48,928 nt of DNA, from NCBI GenBank assembly GCA_949297665.1, contig CASFTO010000038.1, positions 1-48,928 of the forward strand, in the 5' to 3' direction. The stretch comes from an uncultured Alphaproteobacteria bacterium. Its GTDB lineage: Bacteria; Pseudomonadota; Alphaproteobacteria; RF32; CAG-239. Under the pieces are notes generated by a model. It saw only the letters and a list, made by a program, of their open reading frames with translations, was not told where the DNA came from and ran no database searches. How positions within the stretch are numbered: the stretch's first letter is position 1; each line of letters begins with the position of its first letter. Below, one piece after another: positions 24,374 through 34,129 of this stretch. The position numbers and the translations under genes were made by a program.

Positions 24374-26212
24374 ATGGCTGAAAAAATTGAATTTAAAACC
24401 GAAGTTAATAAACTCTTGGATATTGTTATTAACTCGCTTTATTCCGAAAAATATATCTTTTTGAGAGAACTTATTTCTAATGCTTCGGATGCTCTTGATA
24501 AATTAAAATATTGGCGTCTTATTAATCCTGATTTGGCAAAAAACGATACTGCCTATAAAATTACCATTACCCCTGATAAAGAACATAATACCCTTACTAT
24601 CTCAGATAACGGTATCGGGATGAATCGTGATGACCTTATTAATCATATCGGTACTATTGCAAAATCCGGTACAGCCGAGTTTTTACAAAATACTAAGGAA
24701 AATACTTCCGTTGTTGATTTAATCGGTAAATTTGGGGTGGGATTCTATTCCGCTTTTATGGTGGCGCAAAAAGTCGAAATCATTACGAAACGCGTAGATT
24801 GCGACAAAGCCTATAAATGGATTTCTAACGGTGTTGACGGTTTCGAAATCTCGGAAACCGAACGACAAACCAACGGTACGGATATTAAACTCTTCTTAAA
24901 AGATGATGCAACCGATTATACCGATACTATTTATTTGCGTAACATCATTCATACTTATTCCGAACATATTGATTACCCGATTGTGTTAAATTTGGGTGAA
25001 GCCGGCGAAGAAACCGTTAATACAGCCTCTGCTCTTTGGACACGTAATAAAGCCGATATTACCGAGAAACAATATAAAGATTTTTATCAACACGTTACCA
25101 AAAATTTTGACGATCCGTGGATGACATTGCACTTTAAGGCTGAAGGCAGTATTGAGTACACCGGTTTGCTCTTTATCCCTTCCAAAGCTCCTTATGATTT
25201 GTTCCAACCGGATCGCTTAACCGGTATTAAACTTTATGTCAATAAAGTCTTTATTTCCGATAAAGTCGAAGGATTGATGCCGATGTATCTCCGCTTTGTT
25301 AAAGGGGTTATTGATAGCGCCGATTTACCGCTCAATATCTCGCGCGAAATGTTACAACAAAGCTCGCTTATCGCGAAAATAAGACAAGGTACCGTATCGA
25401 GAATCTTTAAAGAACTTAAAAAACGTGCCGAAAATGAAGATGATTATGCTAAATTCTGGAACGCTTTCGGTATCGCTTTTAAAGAAGGTATTTATGAAGA
25501 TTTTTCTAATCGTGAAGAAGTTGCCGGTTTATCTCGTTTCTATTCCACGCAGAGCGACGGTAAATTAACCTCTCTTGATGCTTATATCGAACGTATGGAT
25601 AAAGAACAAAAGGCTATTTACTATATTACCGGTGATGATGCCAAAACTTTGGCTTGCAATCCCCTCTTGGAGGCTTTTCGTGAAAAGAATATCGAAGTCT
25701 TGCTCTTGACCGACCCGATTGATGAATTTTGGACGCAAACCCTCCTCTCTTATAAAGAGCATCCCCTTAAACATATCTCTCAGGCTGATATGAAATTGGA
25801 TATTGAGCGCTCAACACCTAAAGCCGATGAAAAAGGTTTGAATGATTTATGCGACAAAATGAGTGATTGGTTCAAAGAAGAAGTCGGAAAAGTCGAAGTT
25901 ACCGAAAAATTGACTAAAAGTCCGGCCTCGCTTACCGTTGAAGACGGACAAATGAGTATTCACCTTGAACGTTTAATGCGTAATCATCAACAAAAAACCA
26001 ATTTCGACAGTACGCGTATCTTGCTTATTAACCCTTATCACCCGTTAATCATCAAATTAGCGGAACTTATGGGTAATCAAGACAAAGCTGAAGAAATTAA
26101 AGATGCTGCGCAACTTATTTTGGAACAAGCCAAAATTGCCGAAGGTGAAGCCGTTTCCAATCCGAGTTTATTTAACGAAAAACTTAGCGAGTTTATCTTA
26201 AAGGCTATTTAA
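24374..26212 (+). CDS. htpG: chaperone HtpG (Hsp90)
   Basis: The 612-aa protein has all the GHKL ATPase signatures: YSEKYIFLRELISNASDALDK, DNGIGM, GTIAKSGT, GKFGVGFYSAF. The middle and C-terminal dimerisation domains follow, and the length is normal for bacterial HtpG. It acts as an ATP-dependent cytosolic chaperone. A strong GGGGAG precedes the ATG. The upstream sequence CTTGAG-GTTGACAC-CCTATATT hints at heat-shock or sigma70 control but is not decisive. Confidence 0.98.
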   Translation: MAEKIEFKTEVNKLLDIVINSLYSEKYIFLRELISNASDALDKLKYWRLINPDLAKNDTAYKITITPDKEHNTLTISDNGIGMNRDDLINHIGTIAKSGTAEFLQNTKENTSVVDLIGKFGVGFYSAFMVAQKVEIITKRVDCDKAYKWISNGVDGFEISETERQTNGTDIKLFLKDDATDYTDTIYLRNIIHTYSEHIDYPIVLNLGEAGEETVNTASALWTRNKADITEKQYKDFYQHVTKNFDDPWMTLHFKAEGSIEYTGLLFIPSKAPYDLFQPDRLTGIKLYVNKVFISDKVEGLMPMYLRFVKGVIDSADLPLNISREMLQQSSLIAKIRQGTVSRIFKELKKRAENEDDYAKFWNAFGIAFKEGIYEDFSNREEVAGLSRFYSTQSDGKLTSLDAYIERMDKEQKAIYYITGDDAKTLACNPLLEAFREKNIEVLLLTDPIDEFWTQTLLSYKEHPLKHISQADMKLDIERSTPKADEKGLNDLCDKMSDWFKEEVGKVEVTEKLTKSPASLTVEDGQMSIHLERLMRNHQQKTNFDSTRILLINPYHPLIIKLAELMGNQDKAEEIKDAAQLILEQAKIAEGEAVSNPSLFNEKLSEFILKAI

Positions 26213-26236
26213 AATCTTATTCTTGCTTGCTAACTC

Positions 26237-26266
26237 AGGCTGTTGAAAGAAGCAACAGCCTTTTTT
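26237..26266 (+). terminator. intrinsic terminator of htpG
   Basis: AGGCTGTTG (26237-26245) pairs with CAACAGCCT (26253-26261), followed by a T-run. Confidence 0.9.
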
Positions 26267-26291
26267 ATTTTCTTTCTTTGACAAAAACACG

Positions 26292-26320
26292 TTGACGCTC
26301 TTTGTTTTTTGTGATATTCT
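26292..26320 (+). promoter_or_regulatory. sigma70 promoter of the 814-aa secreted protein gene
   Basis: TTGACG (26292-26297), exactly 17 bp of spacer, then TATTCT (26315-26320). Confidence 0.65.
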
Positions 26321-26385
26321 GTTTTCAATGATATGTTTTATGAACTTTCATTCTTTGAGTGTGTCTTAATTTATACGGAGCTAAA

Positions 26386-28830
26386 TTGAAACTCGATAAC
26401 TTAAAATATGGCTTTTTAATTTCCGTTACCACTTTGTTCGGTGGCAGCGTGACTGAATTGTATGCCCAAGATGATAACGGACATAAAGTAACCGTCGAAA
26501 GTAATGATGCCTACAAAAAACAGTTTATGCAGAGTGTTGCTCCGGATTTGAAAAACCTTAAAGTCGATTTTGTGGTGGATTCGGTCGAAACGAAACTTTC
26601 TAACGGAGAATTGCTGCCCGATGTTAATATTATTCAGCTCCTTGCTTATTTAGATCAAGACAGCGAAGAATATCAGTCTTATATGGCTAGTCGTCATATT
26701 GTTGCTCATGAAATGTGGCATCGTATCTGTATGATGAACGAAGTCCTTGAAAAACCTATGTCTGCTACTCATTATCGTACCGGACGCGATAATTTTGAAA
26801 TTTCCGCCAGTATCGTCCAACTCTTGACTTTTCGTGATGATTACATTAATGCCTCTCCCGCTCAAAGACAACAATTACGCAAACTTGATGATCCTAAAAT
26901 CAAAATGTATGTTATGGCGGTTGAAAATGATATTATTCGTCCGCTTTCCAAGGATAAAAAAGATTTTGATTTTGAAATGGAATTTATTGCCAAAATGGTT
27001 TCCGGCTATTGGAATAATAATCTTGCCGTTACTTATGCGCCTCGTCACAATGCCATGACCGAAAAAGCTAATCGGAAAGAATTCAAATCTCCGGTTTATG
27101 AAAAAAATTTCACGCAAGATATTAAAGTCATGAACCATATCGGCGGTATTGATTTTTCTAAACTCTATAACTATAAAGACGTTCGCTTCTTAAAGAAATT
27201 CAAACAAGCTGATAAGGCTGATACAAATCAATTAGAAGCATCCCTTTCCGCTCCTAATTTTGAAACTTGGATTAATAAAAAAAGTCAACTCAAAAGATTT
27301 TCTAAGCAAACAATTCAAATTCCTAATTTTACGGGTAATCGTTTGGTTGATGAGCGTGAAAAAAGACCACTTAACGAACGCGTTCAATCCTTTCAACTTG
27401 CGGATATTTCTGTTGGATACAAAGTTTATCCTTTAATGAAAGTACCATTCTATTCTGCCGTAACATTGCGCAAAGATAAAACTCTTTATAATTTATACCC
27501 GCATGGCGCTTTAGATGTTATTCAACAGCCGAATGCTCAGGGGATTTCTAAAATCAAAACACTTTATCTTGATGGCGCTCATGAAGAAGGTGAACTTAAA
27601 AACGGCATTAAAAACGGCGTATTCCGTTTTTATGATAAAAATAAGAAACTTATAGCATCGGCTACTTTTCAAAATAACCGCGCCATTGACGGACAAGTGG
27701 TTTTACCTGCGGCTCAAGGTTTTATCCTTTATACTTACAAAGACGGAAACCTGACAGCATTGGAAGAACTCTCATCTAAAGGCGTAAAAAAGACTATCTG
27801 TCGTATAGAAAACGGTCGACCTATCAGCGGATTGGTTCCGATTGTAGATACTAAAGATAACAAAATCAAACATTCTTATCATGCTTACCAAGACGGCAAG
27901 TTAATGGCTGCTTTAGTTTTTGATGATTTCAATCATTTGAAAGAAAAACAGAAGATTAAGAATCAAACCATTCGGGTTGAGCGTTTTTATAACACGGGTA
28001 AGATTAAATATGTGGCCAATGCGAATATTTTATCAACCAAGTCCCCTTTACCCAAATCCAAGAATACTATTGATGCGTTTAAAACTTATTCTTCGGACAA
28101 GAATCCGTCTCCTAAAGATGCTCAGAGCACAGTTGCTACAAACTTGAGAACCATTCAATCTGATGTTGTTGTGAACAATATGCAGATTAAGACAAATACA
28201 CTTAACAGTTCTTTAGTTGCGCCTATATCCAAATCTGATAGCAGAAAACAAGCTGTTGCCCCTATGGTTACATCTTCCCATGCTCACACAGATTTTTCTG
28301 CCAAACCGAGTATCAAATCTGGCGAAAGTGAAGCTTATTCACCTTCTGTTTCTGTAAACTCGTCCTTTAAAATAGCAACTCCTCAGATTCAGATGACAGA
28401 AAAACTTAATTCACAAACTGCAGATAAATCTGCTATTTCCGATATTTCTGCATCTAAAGCCTCTATTTCACGCCCCGTACCGACCATTTCTCAAGAGGTT
28501 TTATTTGCGCCGAATGGAAATGCTGTTCTACTTTCTCAAAAAACAAATACAGAAAAGAAGAGTTTACGCGTCAAGATTAAAGATTTCTTTGCGCTTTTGA
28601 CACAAACACCTTTGCCTAAAACAGAAAAGCAAGTGTTGATGTCCGAAATTTTGAAAATGAAGCAAAAGATGGGAGCGTCAAAACAACCTCTTTCTCAAAC
28701 TCCACGAGTTTCACCTTCTGTATCCAGAATTTCTCAATCTTCTCAGAGAAAGTCTGCTCAAAAAATTTCACTCTTAAAAAACAAGTTCCGCTTCTTTTTG
28801 ATTAAACAGCGCGGGATTGATAAAGCTTAA
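26386..28830 (+). CDS. secreted putative zinc metalloprotein with HExxH motif
   Basis: The TTG at 26386 is chosen over the GTG at 26359 because CGGAG lies 5 nt upstream and it gives a clean signal peptide (MKLDNLKYGFLISVTTLFGG, cleaved after YAQ). The 814-aa product has an HEMWH motif at residues 108-112 and an Asp/Glu-rich helix about 25 residues later (RDNFEISASIVQ), matching a zincin-like site. The middle has MORN-like units (DGAHEEGELKNGIKNG-VFRFYDKN). The last 250 residues are Ser/Thr/Lys-rich and probably disordered. Activity is unproven and the family is not recognised. Confidence 0.72.
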   Translation: MKLDNLKYGFLISVTTLFGGSVTELYAQDDNGHKVTVESNDAYKKQFMQSVAPDLKNLKVDFVVDSVETKLSNGELLPDVNIIQLLAYLDQDSEEYQSYMASRHIVAHEMWHRICMMNEVLEKPMSATHYRTGRDNFEISASIVQLLTFRDDYINASPAQRQQLRKLDDPKIKMYVMAVENDIIRPLSKDKKDFDFEMEFIAKMVSGYWNNNLAVTYAPRHNAMTEKANRKEFKSPVYEKNFTQDIKVMNHIGGIDFSKLYNYKDVRFLKKFKQADKADTNQLEASLSAPNFETWINKKSQLKRFSKQTIQIPNFTGNRLVDEREKRPLNERVQSFQLADISVGYKVYPLMKVPFYSAVTLRKDKTLYNLYPHGALDVIQQPNAQGISKIKTLYLDGAHEEGELKNGIKNGVFRFYDKNKKLIASATFQNNRAIDGQVVLPAAQGFILYTYKDGNLTALEELSSKGVKKTICRIENGRPISGLVPIVDTKDNKIKHSYHAYQDGKLMAALVFDDFNHLKEKQKIKNQTIRVERFYNTGKIKYVANANILSTKSPLPKSKNTIDAFKTYSSDKNPSPKDAQSTVATNLRTIQSDVVVNNMQIKTNTLNSSLVAPISKSDSRKQAVAPMVTSSHAHTDFSAKPSIKSGESEAYSPSVSVNSSFKIATPQIQMTEKLNSQTADKSAISDISASKASISRPVPTISQEVLFAPNGNAVLLSQKTNTEKKSLRVKIKDFFALLTQTPLPKTEKQVLMSEILKMKQKMGASKQPLSQTPRVSPSVSRISQSSQRKSAQKISLLKNKFRFFLIKQRGIDKA

Positions 28831-28846
28831 TAATTTTTACACACAA

Positions 28847-28874
28847 AAAAGCACCTTGTGTTACAGGTGCTTTT
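28847..28874. terminator. bidirectional intrinsic terminator
   Basis: AAAAGCACCT (28847-28856) pairs with AGGTGCTTTT (28865-28874), between the convergent genes ending at 28830 and 28892. Confidence 0.88.
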
Positions 28875-28891
28875 CTTTTGTGGTAAATTCA

Positions 28892-29671
28892 TCAGATATG
28901 TTTCGAATCTATGTACGAAATCTGAGCTACGCCCTTTTCATTTCGGATCAACATTTTGACCAATTTGGTAAAGTCCAAATTTGCCTTGATTGAATCTACT
29001 TGTTTACCGCGGCGAAGCGATTTGTAAAAATAGAACTGCAAGGTACTTGGAACGCTCATGGTACGCGTATTTATCAGCAGACCATTTTGAAATGTCCAGT
29101 CTTCAAGCGCATAGCTTGCATCCAAATTTTCTAAGGTTTTCCAATTCAAGCTCAGCGTTCTTAACAACTGTTCCGCAATATTGAGCGGAATAAGCCGCAA
29201 TTCATCTTCTATGACGCATAGGACTTTCGTAGCATAGTAATTGCAGACGATTAGCAATTTGTGATCTATGACAACCAACCTGTTGCAATGTACCTCCCCT
29301 AAATTGGATACTTGGGAAGAAACCTTACCAACAATGGCACCTCTTTTTCTATATAGATGAGCTGCGGAAAAATCTACCTGATCAGGATTTTCCTTACTGC
29401 TGGGCAGGCTTATCACATAATTGTTGAAATCTATGAAACGATTTTTTTCTGCACTTTTTTCTACCACAAACTTCAGATTTTCCCTATGAATATCCTCGGT
29501 TATGATTTTTATGCCTTGCGGGACATTATCAAAAGCGAAAATATTTACTAGTTCTGCATCTATTTTGGTTTTGACATATACTTGAAAACCTGTTCCTTTG
29601 TAGATGTTTTGGCAGCGACATTTGTCCGAATCTATAAAACGGAGCATTTCTTCTTGAGAAAATTTTACCAT
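28892..29671 (-). CDS. hypothetical protein, 259 aa
   Basis: Not recognised. A soluble, mixed alpha/beta protein without signal peptide or membrane segment. It has a CRCQNIYKGTGFQVYV start region and a helical C-terminus (FYFYKSLRRGKQVDS). It is framed by a bidirectional terminator on one side and tRNA-Phe on the other. Confidence 0.6.
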   Translation of the reverse strand: MVKFSQEEMLRFIDSDKCRCQNIYKGTGFQVYVKTKIDAELVNIFAFDNVPQGIKIITEDIHRENLKFVVEKSAEKNRFIDFNNYVISLPSSKENPDQVDFSAAHLYRKRGAIVGKVSSQVSNLGEVHCNRLVVIDHKLLIVCNYYATKVLCVIEDELRLIPLNIAEQLLRTLSLNWKTLENLDASYALEDWTFQNGLLINTRTMSVPSTLQFYFYKSLRRGKQVDSIKANLDFTKLVKMLIRNEKGVAQISYIDSKHI

Positions 29672-29791
29672 AATGACATAAGTTTTAAATTAGACATAAA
29701 AATAATTAAATCTCTTGCAAAATATAGACTTTTTCTTATTTTGTCAATTAAAATTTATGGGTGGTATTTTCTTTGGCTTGCAGTAGATACG

Positions 29792-29813
29792 AAAAAACCC
29801 CGCTTTCGCAGGG
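29792..29813 (-). terminator. terminator of tRNA-Phe
   Basis: On the minus strand a 6-bp stem (CCCTGC with GCGGGG) closes a GAAA tetraloop and is followed by six T. It lies about 10 bp beyond the tRNA 3' end. Confidence 0.85.
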
Positions 29814-29821
29814 CTTTTAAA

Positions 29822-29898
<77 letters not shown>

Positions 29899-29911
29899 GC
29901 CACGAGATAGG

Positions 29912-29940
29912 TTTATATATAACTTTTTTTCTGTTGGCAA
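29912..29940 (-). promoter_or_regulatory. sigma70 promoter of tRNA-Phe
   Basis: On the minus strand TTGCCA (29935-29940), a 17-bp spacer and TATAAA (29912-29917). It ends 15 bp before the tRNA 5' end. Confidence 0.75.
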
Positions 29941-30024
29941 GTATTTTTTTTATTTTTTGTGAATAATTTTTCATCTTTTTCTTTTATTTTTTCTATCTCT
30001 TTGTTTTTAATACTTTATTTTATT

Positions 30025-30999
30025 CTAATAATTTACTCCTACTGTATAAGTACCTTGATAATCTCCTTGATCTTGGTTTGCTTTTACTTCTAATGTGCCA
30101 CCAACCGAAAATGTTGCCATGCCGGTTCCGCCCGCTTCTTGCAACATGACCGAATTTGTATCCGAATTAAGCGTCACATTTAATGCCGTTCCGTTGAGAT
30201 TTTGTATTTCGGTGGACGGTGGAACATTGATGTTTACTTGATGTTCCGGTGCTCCCGTTATTGTAAATATCCCTTGCTGCCCCGTTTTATCGTATTGCGT
30301 CATGATGCCGCCACTACGCTGACCGTTGGTGCTCATATTTATATTTTGCGGCTCCGGCATAGATACAATTGTGCCAAAATCCAGACTCTGGGTTTCTTTG
30401 ACGCTTAAAGAGCTTTTTACGGTTACGGATGCTCGAATGTATCCGCTCTTCCCCTCAAAACTACCATTTGTGCAATAGCAGTCAAATATACTGTTACAAT
30501 GAGCCTCATTCCACGTTAACGGAACATTTACCGTATAAGTTCCTTCCGGACAATATCCATTGCTGATTTGTAGTGTCGCCCCTATCTCTATCTCATAGCT
30601 TTCCGGTGCTCGACCGTTACATATAGACCCTGAAGGTGCTATGGCAAATTGGTTATCGCTTACGTTCATTACCGGATTTATAACGGATAAGGTACAATTA
30701 TTTTCTAAAGTTATGGCTGCTCCAGATGAAACATTTAATTGTTCTATTCGTTCTGAGCGATAGTTACTGTCTGCGGATATGGTTCCCATGCCGGCAGTTG
30801 TTGTGCCGCTATGAACTACTCCACTTGTGCTCGTCACATTTCCATTAATATCAACGGTTATTGCGGCATTATCAGATAGCTGAATAATTGTTCCAAAATC
30901 AAGACTTTGCTGCGTCATTGTGTTTGCACCATATGCTCGTCCATAGTTTATGCATAGTGCTAGAATTGATGAAAATATTATTTGCGACTTAAGAAACAT
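30025..30999 (-). CDS. DUF4402 domain surface/pilin-like protein
   Basis: A 324-aa protein with a signal peptide (about residues 1-24) and two beta-sandwich units. Each begins QSLDFGTI(I/V). The second (about residues 205-324) is a clear DUF4402 domain ending TLEVKANQDQGDYQGTYTVGVNY. The first resembles it but has an insert with a cysteine cluster (CDCYCTNG-like). DUF4402 proteins are usually exported and are often linked to surface structures. It is transcribed alone toward tRNA-Phe. Confidence 0.85.
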   Translation of the reverse strand: MFLKSQIIFSSILALCINYGRAYGANTMTQQSLDFGTIIQLSDNAAITVDINGNVTSTSGVVHSGTTTAGMGTISADSNYRSERIEQLNVSSGAAITLENNCTLSVINPVMNVSDNQFAIAPSGSICNGRAPESYEIEIGATLQISNGYCPEGTYTVNVPLTWNEAHCNSIFDCYCTNGSFEGKSGYIRASVTVKSSLSVKETQSLDFGTIVSMPEPQNINMSTNGQRSGGIMTQYDKTGQQGIFTITGAPEHQVNINVPPSTEIQNLNGTALNVTLNSDTNSVMLQEAGGTGMATFSVGGTLEVKANQDQGDYQGTYTVGVNY

Positions 31000-31264
31000 G
31001 TTTCACTTCACCATTCTCTATTTCCACAGTTTTTTATATTTTAAAATTCAGATATTTATACTGCAACTTTTTTGTGTCGATATTCACATTTATATTCGTG
31101 TTCTGCTTTCTTCGCTTTTATCTTTTTTCAATTAAGTTGTTGAAAAAACTTATATTTGTCTATTATCCTTGTTAAGTTTGGGAGTTTTTTGAAGAAAATA
31201 CTTGTTTTTTTTCGTAACTGCGTTAAAGATGATGCAGATTTAATTTTTAATTGAGAGGATAACT

Positions 31265-31756
31265 ATGTCTAATCCCTTAGATACTAAAATAATTAGCAGA
31301 CTGGCTGAAATCTTAGATAAAACAAACCTTACAGAATTAGAATATGAAGATGAAAGCTGCAGAATCTCTTTGGTTAGAAATCCTGCCGGTGTTGCTGTTT
31401 CCGGTGCTTATGCACCTGTTGCCACAGCTCCTGTTGCTGCTGCGCCTTTGGCTGCCGCTCCTGTTGCTCAAGCTAGCACCGCAGAATCTTCCGACAATCA
31501 GGATGTGGATTACACAAACAGTCCGAATGCTGTTAAATCTCCTATGGTCGGCGTTGTTTATTTGTCTGCTGATCCGAAATCTCCAAACTATGTTAAACCG
31601 GGCGACACTGTTGCCGAAGGTGATACAGTTTGCTTGGTTGAAGCTATGAAAACCTTTAATCCGGTTAAAGCTCATAAAGGCGGTAAAGTTGTTAAAGTTT
31701 TGGTTGAATCCGGTGATCCGGTTGAATATGGCGAACCTTTGGTTGTAATTGAATAA
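31265..31756 (+). CDS. accB: acetyl-CoA carboxylase biotin carboxyl carrier protein
   Basis: A 163-aa protein: N-terminal helical domain, an Ala/Pro-rich linker (about residues 42-75) and a C-terminal biotinyl domain with EAMKT, where Lys129 is the biotin acceptor. It carries carboxybiotin between biotin carboxylase and carboxyltransferase in the first step of fatty acid synthesis. AGAGGA precedes the ATG. accC follows 43 bp downstream. Confidence 0.97.
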   Translation: MSNPLDTKIISRLAEILDKTNLTELEYEDESCRISLVRNPAGVAVSGAYAPVATAPVAAAPLAAAPVAQASTAESSDNQDVDYTNSPNAVKSPMVGVVYLSADPKSPNYVKPGDTVAEGDTVCLVEAMKTFNPVKAHKGGKVVKVLVESGDPVEYGEPLVVIE

Positions 31757-31799
31757 TCTATAAAGAAACTATAATACTTATAAATATAGGATTTACACA

Positions 31800-33143
31800 A
31801 TGTTTGAGAAAGTTTTAATTGCTAACCGTGGTGAAGTCGCTTTGAGAATCCATAGAGCTTGCAGAGAAATGGGTATCAGAACCGTTGCTGTTCACTCTGA
31901 AGCTGATGCGAATGCTATGCATGTTCGTTTGGCTGATGAAGCTGTTTGTATCGGTCCTGCTCGCTCTTCCGAATCTTATCTTAATAAACCGGCGATTATT
32001 TCTGCTGCACTTATTACCGGCGCAGATGCTATTCACCCAGGTTTCGGTTTCTTGTCTGAAAATGCAGATTTTGCCGAAATGGTTGAAAAACACGGTATTA
32101 CTTTTATTGGTCCGACTGCTGAACAAATGCGCTTGCTCGGTGATAAAATTACTGCTCGTAAAGCAGCTATTGAAGCCGGACTTCCGGTTACTCCGGGGTC
32201 TCCTGCTTTGGAAAGTATTGAACATGCTAAAGAATGGGCTAATAAAATCGGTTATCCGGTGATTATTAAAGCGAAAGATGGTGGTGGCGGTAAAGGTATG
32301 AAGACTGCCTTTTCTGATGCTGAAATCGGTGAAGCTTATACTATGGCTCGTGCTGAGGCTAAAGCTGCGTTCCCTTCTGATGTTGTTTATATGGAAAAAT
32401 ATTTACAACATCCAAGACATATTGAAATGCAAATTTTAGCCGATAAATACGGAAACGTTGTTCATTTGGGCGAACGTGATTGCTCTATTCAACGTAATCA
32501 CCAAAAAGTTATTGAGGAATGCCCTTCTCCTGCCCTAAATCAATCGCAGAGAAAGGAAATCGGTGATATCGTCCGTAACGCCATTCAGAAAATCGGTTAC
32601 CAAAACGCCGGTACTCTTGAATTTATGTTTGAAGACGGTAAATTCTATTTCTTGGAAATGAATACTCGTCTTCAGGTTGAACACCCTATTACCGAAGCTG
32701 TTTCGGGTATTGATATTGTTAAAGAGCAAATTCGTATCGCTTCCGGCGCGGCTCTTGGCTATACTCAAGATGATATTCAATTCCGAGGTCATGCTATTGA
32801 ATGTCGTATCAATGCCGAAGATCCGGAAACCTTTGCGCCTTGCCCAGGTAAAATTACCGAATGGCATGCTCCGGGCGGCTTGGGTATCCGCGTCGATTCC
32901 GAAATCTATTCCGGTTACTCTATTCCTCCTTATTACGATAGCATGATTGCAAAACTTATTGTGCATGCGAAAACACGTAATGCCGCTTTGATGCGCTTGC
33001 GCAGAGCGTTGGAAGAGTTTATTATCATGGGGGTTAAAACGACTATCCCGCTTCATCAAGAGATTATTTCTCAAAATGAATTTATTGATGGACAGTATAA
33101 TATCCATTGGTTAACCGAATATATGAATAAACGTCAGAAATAG
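31800..33143 (+). CDS. accC: acetyl-CoA carboxylase biotin carboxylase subunit
   Basis: A 447-aa ATP-grasp enzyme of normal length. Visible motifs are FEKVLIANRGEVALRI at the N-terminus, the glycine-rich KAKDGGGGKGMK, the catalytic EMNTRLQVEHPITE and RINAEDP. It carboxylates biotin on AccB with ATP and bicarbonate. It is in an operon with accB; three envelope-related genes follow at short spacing. Confidence 0.98.
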   Translation: MFEKVLIANRGEVALRIHRACREMGIRTVAVHSEADANAMHVRLADEAVCIGPARSSESYLNKPAIISAALITGADAIHPGFGFLSENADFAEMVEKHGITFIGPTAEQMRLLGDKITARKAAIEAGLPVTPGSPALESIEHAKEWANKIGYPVIIKAKDGGGGKGMKTAFSDAEIGEAYTMARAEAKAAFPSDVVYMEKYLQHPRHIEMQILADKYGNVVHLGERDCSIQRNHQKVIEECPSPALNQSQRKEIGDIVRNAIQKIGYQNAGTLEFMFEDGKFYFLEMNTRLQVEHPITEAVSGIDIVKEQIRIASGAALGYTQDDIQFRGHAIECRINAEDPETFAPCPGKITEWHAPGGLGIRVDSEIYSGYSIPPYYDSMIAKLIVHAKTRNAALMRLRRALEEFIIMGVKTTIPLHQEIISQNEFIDGQYNIHWLTEYMNKRQK

Positions 33144-33152
33144 GTTGTGGTT

Positions 33153-34100
33153 ATGCAAGAAAAATTGTCAGTCAGGAAAGTTTACAGAAATGCTTATCGC
33201 TATGTCTTAAGCCATTTGTTCGCTTTTGCCTTTCTGACAATTTTTTATTTTACCGGAAGTCTGTTGCCCATGCTTTTGGGCACTTCTTCTTTTAAACTTA
33301 TTCCTCTTATTTATATGTATATCTTTTTTTATTTTGCCACCGGTTGCTATTTTAGGCAGCAACTCCTTTGGAATAAACAATTGTTTATTGCCGCAAGCAT
33401 TCGTTTTTTGACTGCTGTCTTTATTTTTTTATTCTCTATCTTTGTGGCTTCTTTAACTATTAACTTCGCTATCGCATTTGTTAAGGACCTTTTTGGAGAG
33501 GTCGGTTTTGCCATTACGAAAGCTATTTTGGGAGGACCGTGGTGGTTACTCGGTAAATATATTTGTATTTTCCTCTTATTCGTCACGTTCTTTATTGTCC
33601 CTTCGTTTACTTTTGTTTCCGAAATTACTGGAAAAAGTCATTCGCTGCTCTTTGCTTTTTCCAAAACAAAAGGTAGCTTGGTCAGTATTGCCGTTACTGC
33701 TTTTACTGCCTTGGCTGCGCTTATTTTGGTTATGTTCTTATTGACTTTTGTTAATATCTATGTTGCTGCTGTCGCTCGCGCCGCTTTGCTTGCTTTTGTC
33801 AGTATCCTCTATTTCAAAATGTATGACTTTTTCTATAACTTTCCTCAAAATAAAAAAGATAAAAATGATACACTTTCGAAAAAACAAAAACGCGATCATC
33901 TCGGTAAATTTATAGCTAAAACGGAGGATAATGATAGTTTAACCGAGGAAAATGTTCTTTCTACCGGTGATAGTCAATATGTTGCGAGTTTCACTGTTGC
34001 TGAAAACTCACAGACAGTAACCGAAAAAAATACTATTATCGAAACCGACGTGAAAAGAGAATCGGTTAAGAAAAAACCTTTGAATAATCGTAAATCGTAA
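33153..34100 (+). CDS. integral membrane protein, 315 aa
   Basis: About five to six hydrophobic segments within the first 230 residues, then a charged, Lys/Glu/Thr-rich cytosolic tail (about 90 residues). Not recognised. The ATG at 33153 is preferred to the GTG at 33147. It starts 9 bp after accC and is followed after 29 bp by a DUF805 gene, so it is probably in the same transcript. Confidence 0.7.
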   Translation: MQEKLSVRKVYRNAYRYVLSHLFAFAFLTIFYFTGSLLPMLLGTSSFKLIPLIYMYIFFYFATGCYFRQQLLWNKQLFIAASIRFLTAVFIFLFSIFVASLTINFAIAFVKDLFGEVGFAITKAILGGPWWLLGKYICIFLLFVTFFIVPSFTFVSEITGKSHSLLFAFSKTKGSLVSIAVTAFTALAALILVMFLLTFVNIYVAAVARAALLAFVSILYFKMYDFFYNFPQNKKDKNDTLSKKQKRDHLGKFIAKTEDNDSLTEENVLSTGDSQYVASFTVAENSQTVTEKNTIIETDVKRESVKKKPLNNRKS

Positions 34101-34129
34101 TATCCTTGAGCGGCTAACGGAGGGCTTAT

